This document shows, in pieces, positions 9,070 through 17,532 of a stretch of DNA of 63,439 nucleotides. Within the stretch, counting starts at the first letter, position 1, and each line of letters starts with the position of its first letter. The position numbers and the translations under genes are program-made. Origin of the DNA: Drouetiella hepatica Uher 2000/2452 (GTDB taxonomy: Bacteria > Cyanobacteriota > Cyanobacteriia > Elainellales > Elainellaceae); assembly GCA_019359505.1 (NCBI GenBank), contig JAHHHD010000031.1:1-63439 (forward strand), in the 5' to 3' direction. The notes beneath the pieces were generated by a model. The model worked only from the letters and a program-made list of their open reading frames with translations, searched no databases and was not told where the DNA came from.

Positions 9070-10364
9070 AAACAAAAGCTCAAGTCAGATCTGCCCCGGT
9101 GATTCATCTCCAGCCTGTGTCGATCGCCGAAATTCTTTCTATGGCGGCTGAGGCGTTATGGAGCAACAAACTCCGCACGTTGCTGACCATGCTGGGGATT
9201 ATTATCGGCATTACGGCGGTGATTGCGATTACCTCGATCGGTCAAGGGGTACAAAAGGCAACGGAGCAGCAGCTTCAAGGCTTAGGAACCGATATCTTGC
9301 AGGTGCAGGCGGGTGCAGCTCGGAGCGGCAACGTCAGTCAAGGGGGCGGTTCCGCCTCAACCTTAACCTGGGACGATGCCCAGGCGATTCAGAGCCAGGT
9401 TTCGTCAACTCAGTTGGTTTCGGCGTATCTGCAACAGACGGCGCAGGTGGTTTCTGATCAGCAAAATATTTCTACCACCATCATCGGCACCGACGCAAAC
9501 TACGCAGATGTGAGAAACACACATCCCCAGGAAGGGCGATTTTTCACGCCCGAAGAGATAACCGCCGCCAAGCCATTAGCCGTTATTGGCCCTACCGCTC
9601 GCGACGAGCTGCTGGGCACAGGCAGCGTTGTAACCGGGGCAAGAATCCGGATTCAGGGAGAGAGCTATGACGTGATTGGCGTCATGGAGCCGAAAGGCTC
9701 TCAAGGGCCGTTTAATCTTGATGAGCAGGTCTATATTCCGCTGACTAACATGTCGGCGCGGCTGGTGGGAAACAACGCCCTTGCCGGAATTGCTGTCCGA
9801 GGCATCTATGTGAAAGTCAAAGCTGAAGATCAGAGCAATCCTGACCCCATGAATGCCGCCCAGTTTCAAATCACAAATTTGCTGCGCGTCCGCCACAAAA
9901 TATTTCCGCCCGCTGCCGATGATTTTAGACTAACCAACCAATCTGATGTGATTAGCACGCTGACAAACGTCGTGGGGATGTTCACGATTATGGTGGTGGC
10001 GATCGCTGCTATCTCCCTCGTTGTGGGCGGCATTGGTATTGCCAATATCATGCTTGTATCAGTGGTAGAACGCACCCGCGAAATCGGCATTCGCAAGGCG
10101 ATCGGGGCCACCAACACCGCAGTCTTGAGCCAATTTCTGACCGAGGCAGCCGTGATTTCGATTATCGGCGGGGCGATCGGCATTGGGCTAGGAATTGCTA
10201 TTGGATTTGTCACCGCTTTGATCTTCAAGTTTCCCTTTGTGGTTTCTCTCTGGTCAATCGTGCTGGGATTCGGTCTATCGTTTGTGATCGGCATCATTGC
10301 AGGTGTAATTCCGGCACGTAATGCTGCCAGACTTGATCCGATCGCCGCCCTCAGGAGCGATTGA
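9066..10364 (+). CDS. MacB/FtsX-type ABC transporter permease
   Basis: The protein has 432 residues: a first transmembrane helix at about 40-60 (LLTMLGIIIGITAVIAITSIG), a ~200-residue periplasmic MacB_PCD domain, and three C-terminal helices with the FtsX signature (VVERTREIGIRKAIGA then PARNAARLDPIAALR). Such permeases move substrates from the periplasm by mechanotransmission rather than across the inner membrane. The GTG start lies in GTGA overlapping the upstream stop. The ATPase gene starts one base after its stop. Gene order adaptor-permease-ATPase is common for cyanobacterial MacAB-like systems. Substrate unknown. Confidence 0.93.
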   Translation: MKTKAQVRSAPVIHLQPVSIAEILSMAAEALWSNKLRTLLTMLGIIIGITAVIAITSIGQGVQKATEQQLQGLGTDILQVQAGAARSGNVSQGGGSASTLTWDDAQAIQSQVSSTQLVSAYLQQTAQVVSDQQNISTTIIGTDANYADVRNTHPQEGRFFTPEEITAAKPLAVIGPTARDELLGTGSVVTGARIRIQGESYDVIGVMEPKGSQGPFNLDEQVYIPLTNMSARLVGNNALAGIAVRGIYVKVKAEDQSNPDPMNAAQFQITNLLRVRHKIFPPAADDFRLTNQSDVISTLTNVVGMFTIMVVAIAAISLVVGGIGIANIMLVSVVERTREIGIRKAIGATNTAVLSQFLTEAAVISIIGGAIGIGLGIAIGFVTALIFKFPFVVSLWSIVLGFGLSFVIGIIAGVIPARNAARLDPIAALRSD

Positions 10365-10365
10365 T

Positions 10366-11034
10366 ATGGCTACCATGATCTGGATGGAAGAAATCCGCAA
10401 AACTTACCGATTGGGAGAAATTGATGTTCCCGTACTAAAGGGCATTGATTTGGCGATCGAAGAAGGAGAATATGTCGCCATTATGGGTATGTCGGGTTCC
10501 GGAAAATCGACGCTGATGAATATCCTGGGTGGACTAGATCGCCCCACGTCAGGACTCTATGTGCTAGAAGGCTATAACCTCAGCGGACTGACCCAAGACG
10601 AACTCGCCTATATCCGCAATCGTCGGATTGGCTTTGTGTTTCAGCAGTTCAACCTACTGTCTCGCTCCACGGCGCTCGAAAACGTCATGCTGCCGATGAT
10701 CTACGCCAACATTCCTAAACCCAAACGTCGCCAGCGGGCGATCGAGGCTCTGACCCGCGTCGGGTTGGGCGATCGCCTTTCCAATCGACCTAGCCAGCTT
10801 TCGGGAGGTCAGCAGCAGCGAGTAGCGATCGCCCGTGCCTTGGTGAATCGTCCCGCGCTAGTCTTGGCAGATGAACCTACCGGAGCTTTGGATACCCAAA
10901 CTTCTGCCGAAGTGATGGAGCTGCTCAGCGATTTAAACCGTCAGGGAATCACGATCGTCATCGTCACACATGAGCCAGATATCGCAGCTCAAACCCATCG
11001 CACGATTCACGTCAAAGACGGGCTGATCGTCTGA
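10366..11034 (+). CDS. ABC transporter ATP-binding protein (MacB/LolD type)
   Basis: The protein has 222 residues with Walker A GMSGSGKST (41-49), Q-loop VFQQFNLL (~91-98), signature LSGGQQQR (145-152), Walker B ALVLADEPTGALD (~164-176) and the switch histidine in VTHEPD. The insert after the Q-loop matches the MacB/LolD subfamily. An AGGAG at 10352-10356 supports ATG 10366 over the in-frame ATG at 10321, which lies inside the permease. It is the last gene of the efflux operon. A palindromic element follows before the convergent glycosyltransferase gene. Confidence 0.94.
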   Translation: MATMIWMEEIRKTYRLGEIDVPVLKGIDLAIEEGEYVAIMGMSGSGKSTLMNILGGLDRPTSGLYVLEGYNLSGLTQDELAYIRNRRIGFVFQQFNLLSRSTALENVMLPMIYANIPKPKRRQRAIEALTRVGLGDRLSNRPSQLSGGQQQRVAIARALVNRPALVLADEPTGALDTQTSAEVMELLSDLNRQGITIVIVTHEPDIAAQTHRTIHVKDGLIV

Positions 11035-11116
11035 TTGCTCAAAAACTTTTAATGGGCTACTTTTTCTTTCCTCCAACTGCGAAAGGTTATGGCTGCATTC
11101 ACAGCAGTCAGGACGG

Positions 11117-11159
11117 GGACATTTTTGAGGGCGCGCTCCGCGCGCCCTCAAAAATGTCC
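11117..11159. repeat. Palindromic element, beta type (copy 2)
   Basis: Arms of 20 bases (GGACATTTTTGAGGGCGCGC) close on a TCC loop. The flank 'caggacgggg' on the left and 'ctaagc' on the right match other beta copies, though the inner arm sequence differs. It sits between two converging genes and may end both transcripts. Confidence 0.9.
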
Positions 11160-11191
11160 TAAGCCCGATAATTATGGGCTATATTTCTGCC

Positions 11192-12127
11192 TTAAGAGAG
11201 TGAAGCAGGCGATAAGGATGAATTTTTGAAGGAGGCTGGCTTTATACGTTCTCTGAAGAATCCCGCTACGTTTGCCACTTGAGATAGAAAGAGCAATAAA
11301 GCTAGTAGGATGCCTGACTGAGAAGAGGACTGTGTAAGTGGATAAGTAAGAAGATTAAAGTAGAACGAAATGGGTTCAATTTGGATACGGTCATGAATTC
11401 GCTGGGTACGCACTTGGTGAAAGCAGAATGCTCCTCGACCATAGTTGAAATGCTGCCGCCAAAATGTCTTGAAAGTTAATTGATGGGCATGGTATACCTT
11501 GACCTGTGGTGCGTAAACCATCTGATAGCCTTGGTGCAGCCAGCGATCGCAGAACTCACGATCTTCACCTGCGGCTAGCGGAAATGTTGTGTCAAACCCC
11601 TTGAGCAACTGAAAGGTAGCCGTAGATAGCGCAAAGTTATTCGAGGCAAAAAAGCTGGCTGTCGCCTCAGCGTTGTAGTAGCCATAGAGATAATCAATCA
11701 AAAGCTGGCTAGCTGTTGAGTACAAATTTTCTGGCAGTGCGTTGAGCGTTTTTCCGCCCACCAGCGCATCAGGGGTCAATTGAAACTGAACCTCAAGGGC
11801 AGCTAGCCAATCAGAAGTAGGGATACAATCATCATCTGTGAAAACGATGAATTTTCCCTGGGCGATCGCCGCCCCGGCGTTACGGGCACTGGCAGGACCT
11901 GCGTTTGCCTGCCGCAAAAGCGTTAGATTCAGCACCGCTTGCAAGGGTTCAATCACTGAAACAAGCGGTATTTTGCTACCATCATCGACCACAATCACTT
12001 CAAAATTCTCGCGAGAGTAGTTAAGTTGTGAAATTGCTTCGAGGCATTTGTGCAGGCGATCGGGACGGTTATAGGTAGGAATGACAATGGAAAAGAGTAG
12101 CGGTTCTTGAATCATATTTTGTGTCAT
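11192..12127 (-). CDS. Family 2 glycosyltransferase
   Basis: The 311-residue protein has a GT-A fold: SIVIPTYNRPDRL near the start, VVDDGS at ~47-51, the metal-binding FTDDDCIP at 97-103, and AGEDREFCDRW at ~183 as the probable catalytic-base region. One hydrophobic helix near 268-290 (GILLALLLFLSQVANVAGFF) suggests membrane association. It would add a sugar from a nucleotide donor to a growing lipid-linked glycan at the cytoplasmic face. It is the last gene of a leftward exopolysaccharide cluster, 48 bases after the flippase. Confidence 0.92.
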   Translation of the reverse strand: MTQNMIQEPLLFSIVIPTYNRPDRLHKCLEAISQLNYSRENFEVIVVDDGSKIPLVSVIEPLQAVLNLTLLRQANAGPASARNAGAAIAQGKFIVFTDDDCIPTSDWLAALEVQFQLTPDALVGGKTLNALPENLYSTASQLLIDYLYGYYNAEATASFFASNNFALSTATFQLLKGFDTTFPLAAGEDREFCDRWLHQGYQMVYAPQVKVYHAHQLTFKTFWRQHFNYGRGAFCFHQVRTQRIHDRIQIEPISFYFNLLTYPLTQSSSQSGILLALLLFLSQVANVAGFFRERIKPASFKNSSLSPASLS

Positions 12128-12175
12128 AAATGTTTGGCTGAGAGATAGTTTTTCTTAAACTATAGTTTTCTTAAA

Positions 12176-13639
12176 CTAACGACTTTGGCTCCTTTTTTGG
12201 GATGAAGCAAGATGTGCAAGTTCAAGTATCTGTTGAAATAATTTTGGTGCAAACAAGCGAACGGCTATCACATACACGAGCACGCCAAGTACAATACAGA
12301 ACACTAATAAACTCTGTGAATTTATCGAACTATCTAGCAATTGTTTGGCAAGCAAAATGATTCCAGACATTGTGAGAGAGCAAATGAGTGGAGTGATAAA
12401 CTGTCGCAAATATTGGAGTAGCGAAGTCTGAAGGAGCTTGCTAACAGCCCTTTGAGTAATCGGAAACAAGATAAAAGCCCGAGCTAGATAAGCATAAGCA
12501 ACGGCAACTATGCCCCAGCGCACTGCGATCGCAAACCCAACAACATTTAATCCAGCACTCAGCAAACCAAAATATAATCGCCACTGTGGTTTACCTAGCG
12601 CCATAAAAATTGAGCCTTTGAAATAAGTAACAGACCTTAGAATTCCAACTACCGAGAGAACTTGCATGACTGGAACAGAGGGCATCCACTGTTTTCCAAA
12701 GCAAGTCACCACAATTTCAGGGGCTAAGACTACAACTCCTAAAAAAGTAGGAAATGCGATCGCGCTAGTGATTTGGGTAGCCGTATAAAATGCTCGTCGA
12801 AATCGCTCAGGATCTTCTTGTAAACGAGAGAAAGCAGGAAGCGCTACCTGGTTGGTCGTACTGACTAGAACTTGAGTCATCACCGCCAGGATGCGATAGG
12901 CAACACTGTAAAAGCCAAACGCAGTTGATCCTAAGAAAATACCAATCAGAAATTCATCTGCTCGGCTATTCAAAAATCCTAGAAAATTAAATGCCAGAAT
13001 ATTGATACCGAAGTTAAATAAATCTTTGAAATGCCTGACAGAGAACTTGAATTGTGGTCGCCAATCGCTGACTCGCCAAAGCACCAATGTGCCAACTAAT
13101 TCCTGCACTAATTGCTGACCAACCAAGCTCCAAACACCCCAGCCACTGTAAGCCATCAGAACTCCAGTTATGCCTCCTGCCAAGGTTCCGAGTAATGAAC
13201 GGGTGGCGATCTCTTTATAAGCGAACTGACGTTCCAGAACGGCTTGCTGCACTCTGCTTAGCGAAGTAATGACAAAGACAACAGAGAGCCACTGCAAAAT
13301 AGGAGCAAGTTGAGGTTGCTGAAAGCCATTTGCAACTGGAATTGCCAAAGTAAATACTGCCACCGTTAACAAGATGCCGCTAATGAGGCTTGTCCAGAAA
13401 GCAGTGTCTAAATGCTCTGGCTCTAGTTCTTTTCGCTGAATTAGCGCTTGGGTAAAACCTTGCTCCAGAAACACTTGCATAAAAGCGAGAACCACATTTG
13501 CTAACGCAGCTAAACCAAAAGTCGCGGGTTCAAGTAACCGAGCCAGAACAATAAAGACCACTAGAGAGCCAATTTGACTTCCCCAATTTTGGATTGCAGA
13601 CCAGACAACTCCCTGAATTGTTTGTGCTTTGATAGTCAT
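12176..13639 (-). CDS. Wzx-like lipopolysaccharide/exopolysaccharide flippase
   Basis: The 487-residue polytopic protein has about 12-14 hydrophobic helices and belongs to the MOP superfamily (MviN/Wzx/AmpL type). Its start region reads VVWSAIQNWGSQIGSLVVFIVLARLLEPATFG, typical of cyanobacterial oligosaccharide flippases. It would move lipid-linked repeat units across the plasma membrane for polymerisation or attachment. It closely resembles the truncated protein at 14570, which points to a local duplication. No Wzy polymerase is obvious in the locus; the GT-C-like protein at 20460 is the only other large polytopic candidate. Confidence 0.92.
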   Translation of the reverse strand: MTIKAQTIQGVVWSAIQNWGSQIGSLVVFIVLARLLEPATFGLAALANVVLAFMQVFLEQGFTQALIQRKELEPEHLDTAFWTSLISGILLTVAVFTLAIPVANGFQQPQLAPILQWLSVVFVITSLSRVQQAVLERQFAYKEIATRSLLGTLAGGITGVLMAYSGWGVWSLVGQQLVQELVGTLVLWRVSDWRPQFKFSVRHFKDLFNFGINILAFNFLGFLNSRADEFLIGIFLGSTAFGFYSVAYRILAVMTQVLVSTTNQVALPAFSRLQEDPERFRRAFYTATQITSAIAFPTFLGVVVLAPEIVVTCFGKQWMPSVPVMQVLSVVGILRSVTYFKGSIFMALGKPQWRLYFGLLSAGLNVVGFAIAVRWGIVAVAYAYLARAFILFPITQRAVSKLLQTSLLQYLRQFITPLICSLTMSGIILLAKQLLDSSINSQSLLVFCIVLGVLVYVIAVRLFAPKLFQQILELAHLASSQKRSQSR

Positions 13640-13759
13640 TACAGAAGTTTGACAGTCCTGATCGAGTTAGCTGAAACTAGCAATTCACCCTTAAGGTAGA
13701 ACCTTGACCTTTTGTCTCCCACCCTGAGAACCAGAGTTTGATGGCTTTGCTTCCTCTAC

Positions 13760-14530
13760 CTAATCGAGATGGAGAAGATGTGTGGCTAAAGCTTTCAAGT
13801 GATAAATTTGGTAAGCAGTTGCTTGTTGAAAGAGAATAGGCAATTTTCTTTGACAAGAATTTGGAGTCACTAGCGTCGAATATTCCTGCTTAGTCGGATT
13901 GCAAATTTCCCTAGCAAGTTCAGCCGCGGCAATTTCTTTAAATACGGTTTCAAATTCCGCTGCTAATGTTGGATAACCCAGCTTCTCTGCCATCTCAGAC
14001 AAGTGACGATCGCGCTCTGCGTATCTCTGGGATTTAGAGTCTCCGCAGTAGAGAATGCCCAGATCCAACCGCTCTTCCAGTTCATTTGCTAGACGAACTA
14101 GCAAAACATCGCGCCCAATGTCATCCAGAATATCAATTTGCTGATGAATAATAGGAATAATTGCCATATTCCACTGTAAAGCGGTGTATCTGGCAATATA
14201 TTCTTCAATTTCTTGACCAATTGCCTGCACAACCTGCTTCTGTTTCGCCTTTGAGCGGCCTGTTTGACCTGCACCAAAATCGCCGTGAGAGTAGGCAGCG
14301 TGCAAGAGTCCTGCAACAACTAATTTGTAAGACACTCGAAGCTGTGCGAGAACGCTAGCTGTACCGACTAGATGGGCAATAAAGGTTTTACCAGAGGGGC
14401 GAAACCGTCCAGTGAATAGCTGCACGGCAAGCTTGTAGGCATTGGAGATGCTCTCAAGTTCAACGTGCGAATAACCTAATTGATGTAGCTGGTTGAAAAG
14501 TTGAATATTGGTTTGGGCATATAAATGCAT
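13760..14530 (-). CDS. HD-like domain protein (DUF6817-like)
   Basis: The 256-residue soluble protein has an HD-type metal-site pattern: FIAHLVGTASVL (His ~50) and VVAGLLHAAYSHGDFG (His ~77), then VRLANELEERLDLGIL around 130. These resemble the helices of HD/RelA-like phosphohydrolases, and I believe the family is DUF6817, though this was not searched. The last ~60 residues are poorly conserved in appearance. It lies between the complete flippase and the truncated one in the exopolysaccharide operon. A role in nucleotide or sugar-nucleotide turnover is possible but unproven. Confidence 0.7.
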   Translation of the reverse strand: MHLYAQTNIQLFNQLHQLGYSHVELESISNAYKLAVQLFTGRFRPSGKTFIAHLVGTASVLAQLRVSYKLVVAGLLHAAYSHGDFGAGQTGRSKAKQKQVVQAIGQEIEEYIARYTALQWNMAIIPIIHQQIDILDDIGRDVLLVRLANELEERLDLGILYCGDSKSQRYAERDRHLSEMAEKLGYPTLAAEFETVFKEIAAAELAREICNPTKQEYSTLVTPNSCQRKLPILFQQATAYQIYHLKALATHLLHLD

Positions 14531-14569
14531 AGATATAACCTCACTCGTGAGTAGGTGGATGTGAGTGGC

Positions 14570-15241
14570 TCAACTAGAGGATGGAACAGTACCTTGCGAT
14601 AAAGATGATTGAGTGAATGATTGACTTCGTTGAACTTGCTGCCGAATGCGGGTATGGCGATCGAGTAGTAACCTAACGCGCAATAAAACAACACCAACTA
14701 GCTCTTGAGCGATCTGCTGGGCAACGAGACTCCAAACGCCGAAGCCATATAGCGCCATAGCAATACCAATGGCGCCTCCAGCGATCGTACCACTGAGCAC
14801 ACGGGTGGCTGTCGCCTTAAAGTTAAGGGCACGTTCTAGCAAGGCTTGCTGCACATTGCCACAGGCTGTGATCAAAAACAGTAAAGAGAGCGCTTGTAAG
14901 ATCGGGATAAGCAGCGGCTGATGAAATCCCGCTGCCACTCCATAGGCTCCCGTACAGCTCATTAGAAATAAGCTAAGACCGATCGCCAGACTCGTCCAAA
15001 AAGCAGTATCAATATGCTCAGCCTCTAGATCTTTCCGCTGAATTAAGCTTTGGGCAAATCCCTGCTGTAAGAAGATTTGTAGCAAGGCAAGGAAAATATT
15101 TGCCATCGCAACCAGCCCAAACATTTCGGGTTTTAGCAGCCGTGCTAGCAGAAAAAAGACAATTAGCGATCCCGCCTGACTGCCCCAATTCTGTAAAGCA
15201 GACCAAAAAGCGCCTCTAATTGCCTGCTCTCGAATACTCAT
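14570..15241 (-). pseudogene. Truncated Wzx-like flippase (N-terminal ~180 residues)
   Basis: The first ~180 residues match the complete flippase at 12176 almost segment by segment (WSALQNWGSQAGSL, LARLLKPEMFGL, QGFAQSLIQRKDLEAEHIDTAFWTSL, through AQQIAQELVG). After ELVGVVLL the frame continues with 40 unrelated polar residues and stops. A normal flippase of this family has ~480 residues and ~12 helices; only about five are left here. The break occurs at about residue 185, and the HD-like gene follows 39 bases later. This suggests an internal deletion or replacement of the 3' part. It could still make a small membrane protein, but flippase activity is unlikely. Confidence 0.8.
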
Positions 15242-15245
15242 CTAC

Positions 15246-16463
15246 TTACGCCAGAGCCTCGGAAGAGTGGGAAATGCGGGTCGGATATTTAGCTTGAATT
15301 TGCTGATAGATGTCGATAAAGCGCTCGGTGCGCTGCGTTTCGCTAAAGTGCGTTAAGGCGCGTTGTCGTCCGGCTTGCCCCATTTGCTCTGCCAATGTCC
15401 GATCGCTCAACAGCCGCAGCAGCGGAAGCGCGATCGCCTCCACCTCTCCAGGTGGAACCAAAAATCCAGTGGTGCCATCTTGCACGATTTCTGGCTGCCC
15501 CCCTACCGCACTGGCAATCACTGCCGTGCCACGCATCATTGCCTCGGTCGATACATTGCCAAAGGGTTCTTCCCACTGTGACGGAACGGCCTGTACCCAA
15601 GCGGCTTCAAACTGCTGTTCCATCTCGGCGAAGGGCAAATGTCCGAGCCAAGTTACGGCATTGCTAATACCCAGTTCTACCGCCAAGGTTTGCAGAAAGC
15701 TTACCTCGCTGCCTTGTCCAGCAATCAGTAGCCGCGCTTGAGGAACTTGTGGCAGAACTTGTGCAAACGCCCGCAGCAGAACTTCAACTCCTTTTTCAGG
15801 TACGAGTCGTCCCGCAAAAACAACGGTGGGCGGGTTTTGCAAGGCAGGACGCATAGGGCGTTCAGGCACGCCATTGTGAACAACTTCAACCGGAGAGATG
15901 CCTTCGGCTTCAAGTTTGACCTTCATTCCATGACTGAGGGCAACAACCCGATCGAACGCCGATCGCCAACGTAACCAAAGCTGCCGTTGCAGCATTAGCA
16001 TCGCCCAAGACTGCGGGGTTAGGCAACCCGATTGTAAGCAAGCTAAACCCGCCGCAAATTCGCAGGAATCCCCGTTGGGCAGCACTTTTGTACCAAGCGG
16101 ACAGATAGCTTTATAAACTGCCGTTTGGTATAGGCAAGGCAAATCGCGTAGAAGTGGCAGAATCAAAGGTGATAATTGCCACATGAACATGCGGACATGC
16201 ACAACGTCTGGCTGAAAGTTCCGCAGCACCTGCCGTAGCACCCAGTAGGCTGAAGGATTCGCGACTTGTGACAGCACTTGCAGCTTGCTGGTTGTTCCAA
16301 AGCAGAGGGAGTCGGACAGCAGTGGACTGCTAACCGTCTGCGCCCGACTCGTCAGCAGACACACCTGATGACCCCGATCGCGCAAGCCCTGCCGCAGTGA
16401 AAGCATTTGCAGTTCGGCTCCACCCGTTGCCGTGCCGTAATCATGCAGGAGCAGAATTTTCAT
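15246..16463 (-). CDS. Family 4 glycosyltransferase
   Basis: The 405-residue protein has a GT-B fold. The N-terminal domain begins LLLHDYGTATGGAELQMLSL; the C-terminal domain has VVFAGRLVPEKGVEVLLRAF and the donor-binding EEPFGNVSTEAMMRG (E-x7-E pattern). It would transfer a sugar from UDP- or GDP-sugar with retention. Its start overlaps the end of the upstream family 2 enzyme by 23 bases, and the truncated flippase starts five bases after its stop, so it sits inside one operon. Confidence 0.93.
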   Translation of the reverse strand: MKILLLHDYGTATGGAELQMLSLRQGLRDRGHQVCLLTSRAQTVSSPLLSDSLCFGTTSKLQVLSQVANPSAYWVLRQVLRNFQPDVVHVRMFMWQLSPLILPLLRDLPCLYQTAVYKAICPLGTKVLPNGDSCEFAAGLACLQSGCLTPQSWAMLMLQRQLWLRWRSAFDRVVALSHGMKVKLEAEGISPVEVVHNGVPERPMRPALQNPPTVVFAGRLVPEKGVEVLLRAFAQVLPQVPQARLLIAGQGSEVSFLQTLAVELGISNAVTWLGHLPFAEMEQQFEAAWVQAVPSQWEEPFGNVSTEAMMRGTAVIASAVGGQPEIVQDGTTGFLVPPGEVEAIALPLLRLLSDRTLAEQMGQAGRQRALTHFSETQRTERFIDIYQQIQAKYPTRISHSSEALA

Positions 16464-17493
16464 GCTTCTCTTGAGTGAGCGGTAAGGGGTCTGGTGAGGG
16501 AGCCAAGGCGAAGTGCTGTTGAGCGTAGCGATCGGTGAGGTAGCGATTCAGGCGCTTTTCGATCGGGGCAAGCAAGCCATACATCAAGATTTTTTCCAGC
16601 TTGCGGCTGCGAATGCCAAAGGTAAGACGATGGACAATCGGCATCAGAATCGTCTTTCGCCGTCGCCAGCCCAGCGCCTTATATTTCTGTTTAAAGTAGC
16701 TGTCTTCTGCCAAATTCCACTTCTGCCGCAAGCGACTCAGGCTTCCTAGCTCCCAAGCATCGCTCCAGCGCAGCATATAGAAGTGCCAGTCGCTCAAGGC
16801 TAGCGGCGACGAGGGAACGTATGTGGCAAGACACTCTGGCTCAAAGTAGACACTGCCACCTGCTTGAGCCACAGCCATACAGAAGTCAACATGCTCTTTT
16901 GTGTTGAGCATGGCTTCATCAAATTTGCCGATGCGATCGAAGATTTCTGTGCGAACCAAGGCGCAGTGGAATTCACACAGTTCAGTTTGGCTGCGCTGAA
17001 GCTGCGATCGCACTTTCGCCACCGACTGACCCTGTCGATACATTTTTTCACGCAGTCGATTTCTGCCTCTAGCATCACGAATCACGCGAGACTCACCGCC
17101 CGCAAAGTGGATGTCTTCATGGAGCGGCAAATACTGACACATTAGCGGTCCAACCACTGTTGCTCCAGTTTCATCTGCGCAATTCACCAAAGCTTCGAGC
17201 CAGCCTGGAGTAACAACAACATCATTGTCCAGAAACACGACATATTTTGTGTCAACTTCTACCAAAGCTAAGTTCCGGGCACGGTTAGGAGAGAGATAGT
17301 AGTGGGTGCGAATTAGCTTAAATTCTTTCTCTTGAGCTTGTACTTTCAGGTACTCCTGTACCTGCGGTGGAGAATTCCCATCTACATACACTAGCTTGTG
17401 CGGCATTGATGTATGTTTATAGATACTTTCAAGAGATTCACGGGTATAGCTAAATCGTTCGCGCGGAACAACTACGATCGTTACTTCAGTCAT
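16441..17493 (-). CDS. Family 2 glycosyltransferase
   Basis: The 350-residue protein has a GT-A domain: VTIVVVPRERFSYTRESLESI at the start, the metal motif FLDNDVVVTPGW at ~95, and an NTKEHVDFCMAV segment around 200 as the likely catalytic-base region. An upstream TTG at 17517 is in frame, but ATG 17493 has GGAGG at a normal distance and gives a standard GT2 start, so it is preferred. The last ~100 residues are basic and have no membrane helix. Part of the leftward exopolysaccharide operon, it overlaps the next gene. Confidence 0.9.
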   Translation of the reverse strand: MTEVTIVVVPRERFSYTRESLESIYKHTSMPHKLVYVDGNSPPQVQEYLKVQAQEKEFKLIRTHYYLSPNRARNLALVEVDTKYVVFLDNDVVVTPGWLEALVNCADETGATVVGPLMCQYLPLHEDIHFAGGESRVIRDARGRNRLREKMYRQGQSVAKVRSQLQRSQTELCEFHCALVRTEIFDRIGKFDEAMLNTKEHVDFCMAVAQAGGSVYFEPECLATYVPSSPLALSDWHFYMLRWSDAWELGSLSRLRQKWNLAEDSYFKQKYKALGWRRRKTILMPIVHRLTFGIRSRKLEKILMYGLLAPIEKRLNRYLTDRYAQQHFALAPSPDPLPLTQEKHENSAPA

Positions 17494-17532
17494 TGATGTC
17501 AAACCTCCAAGTGACAAGAGAAACGGCTCATC

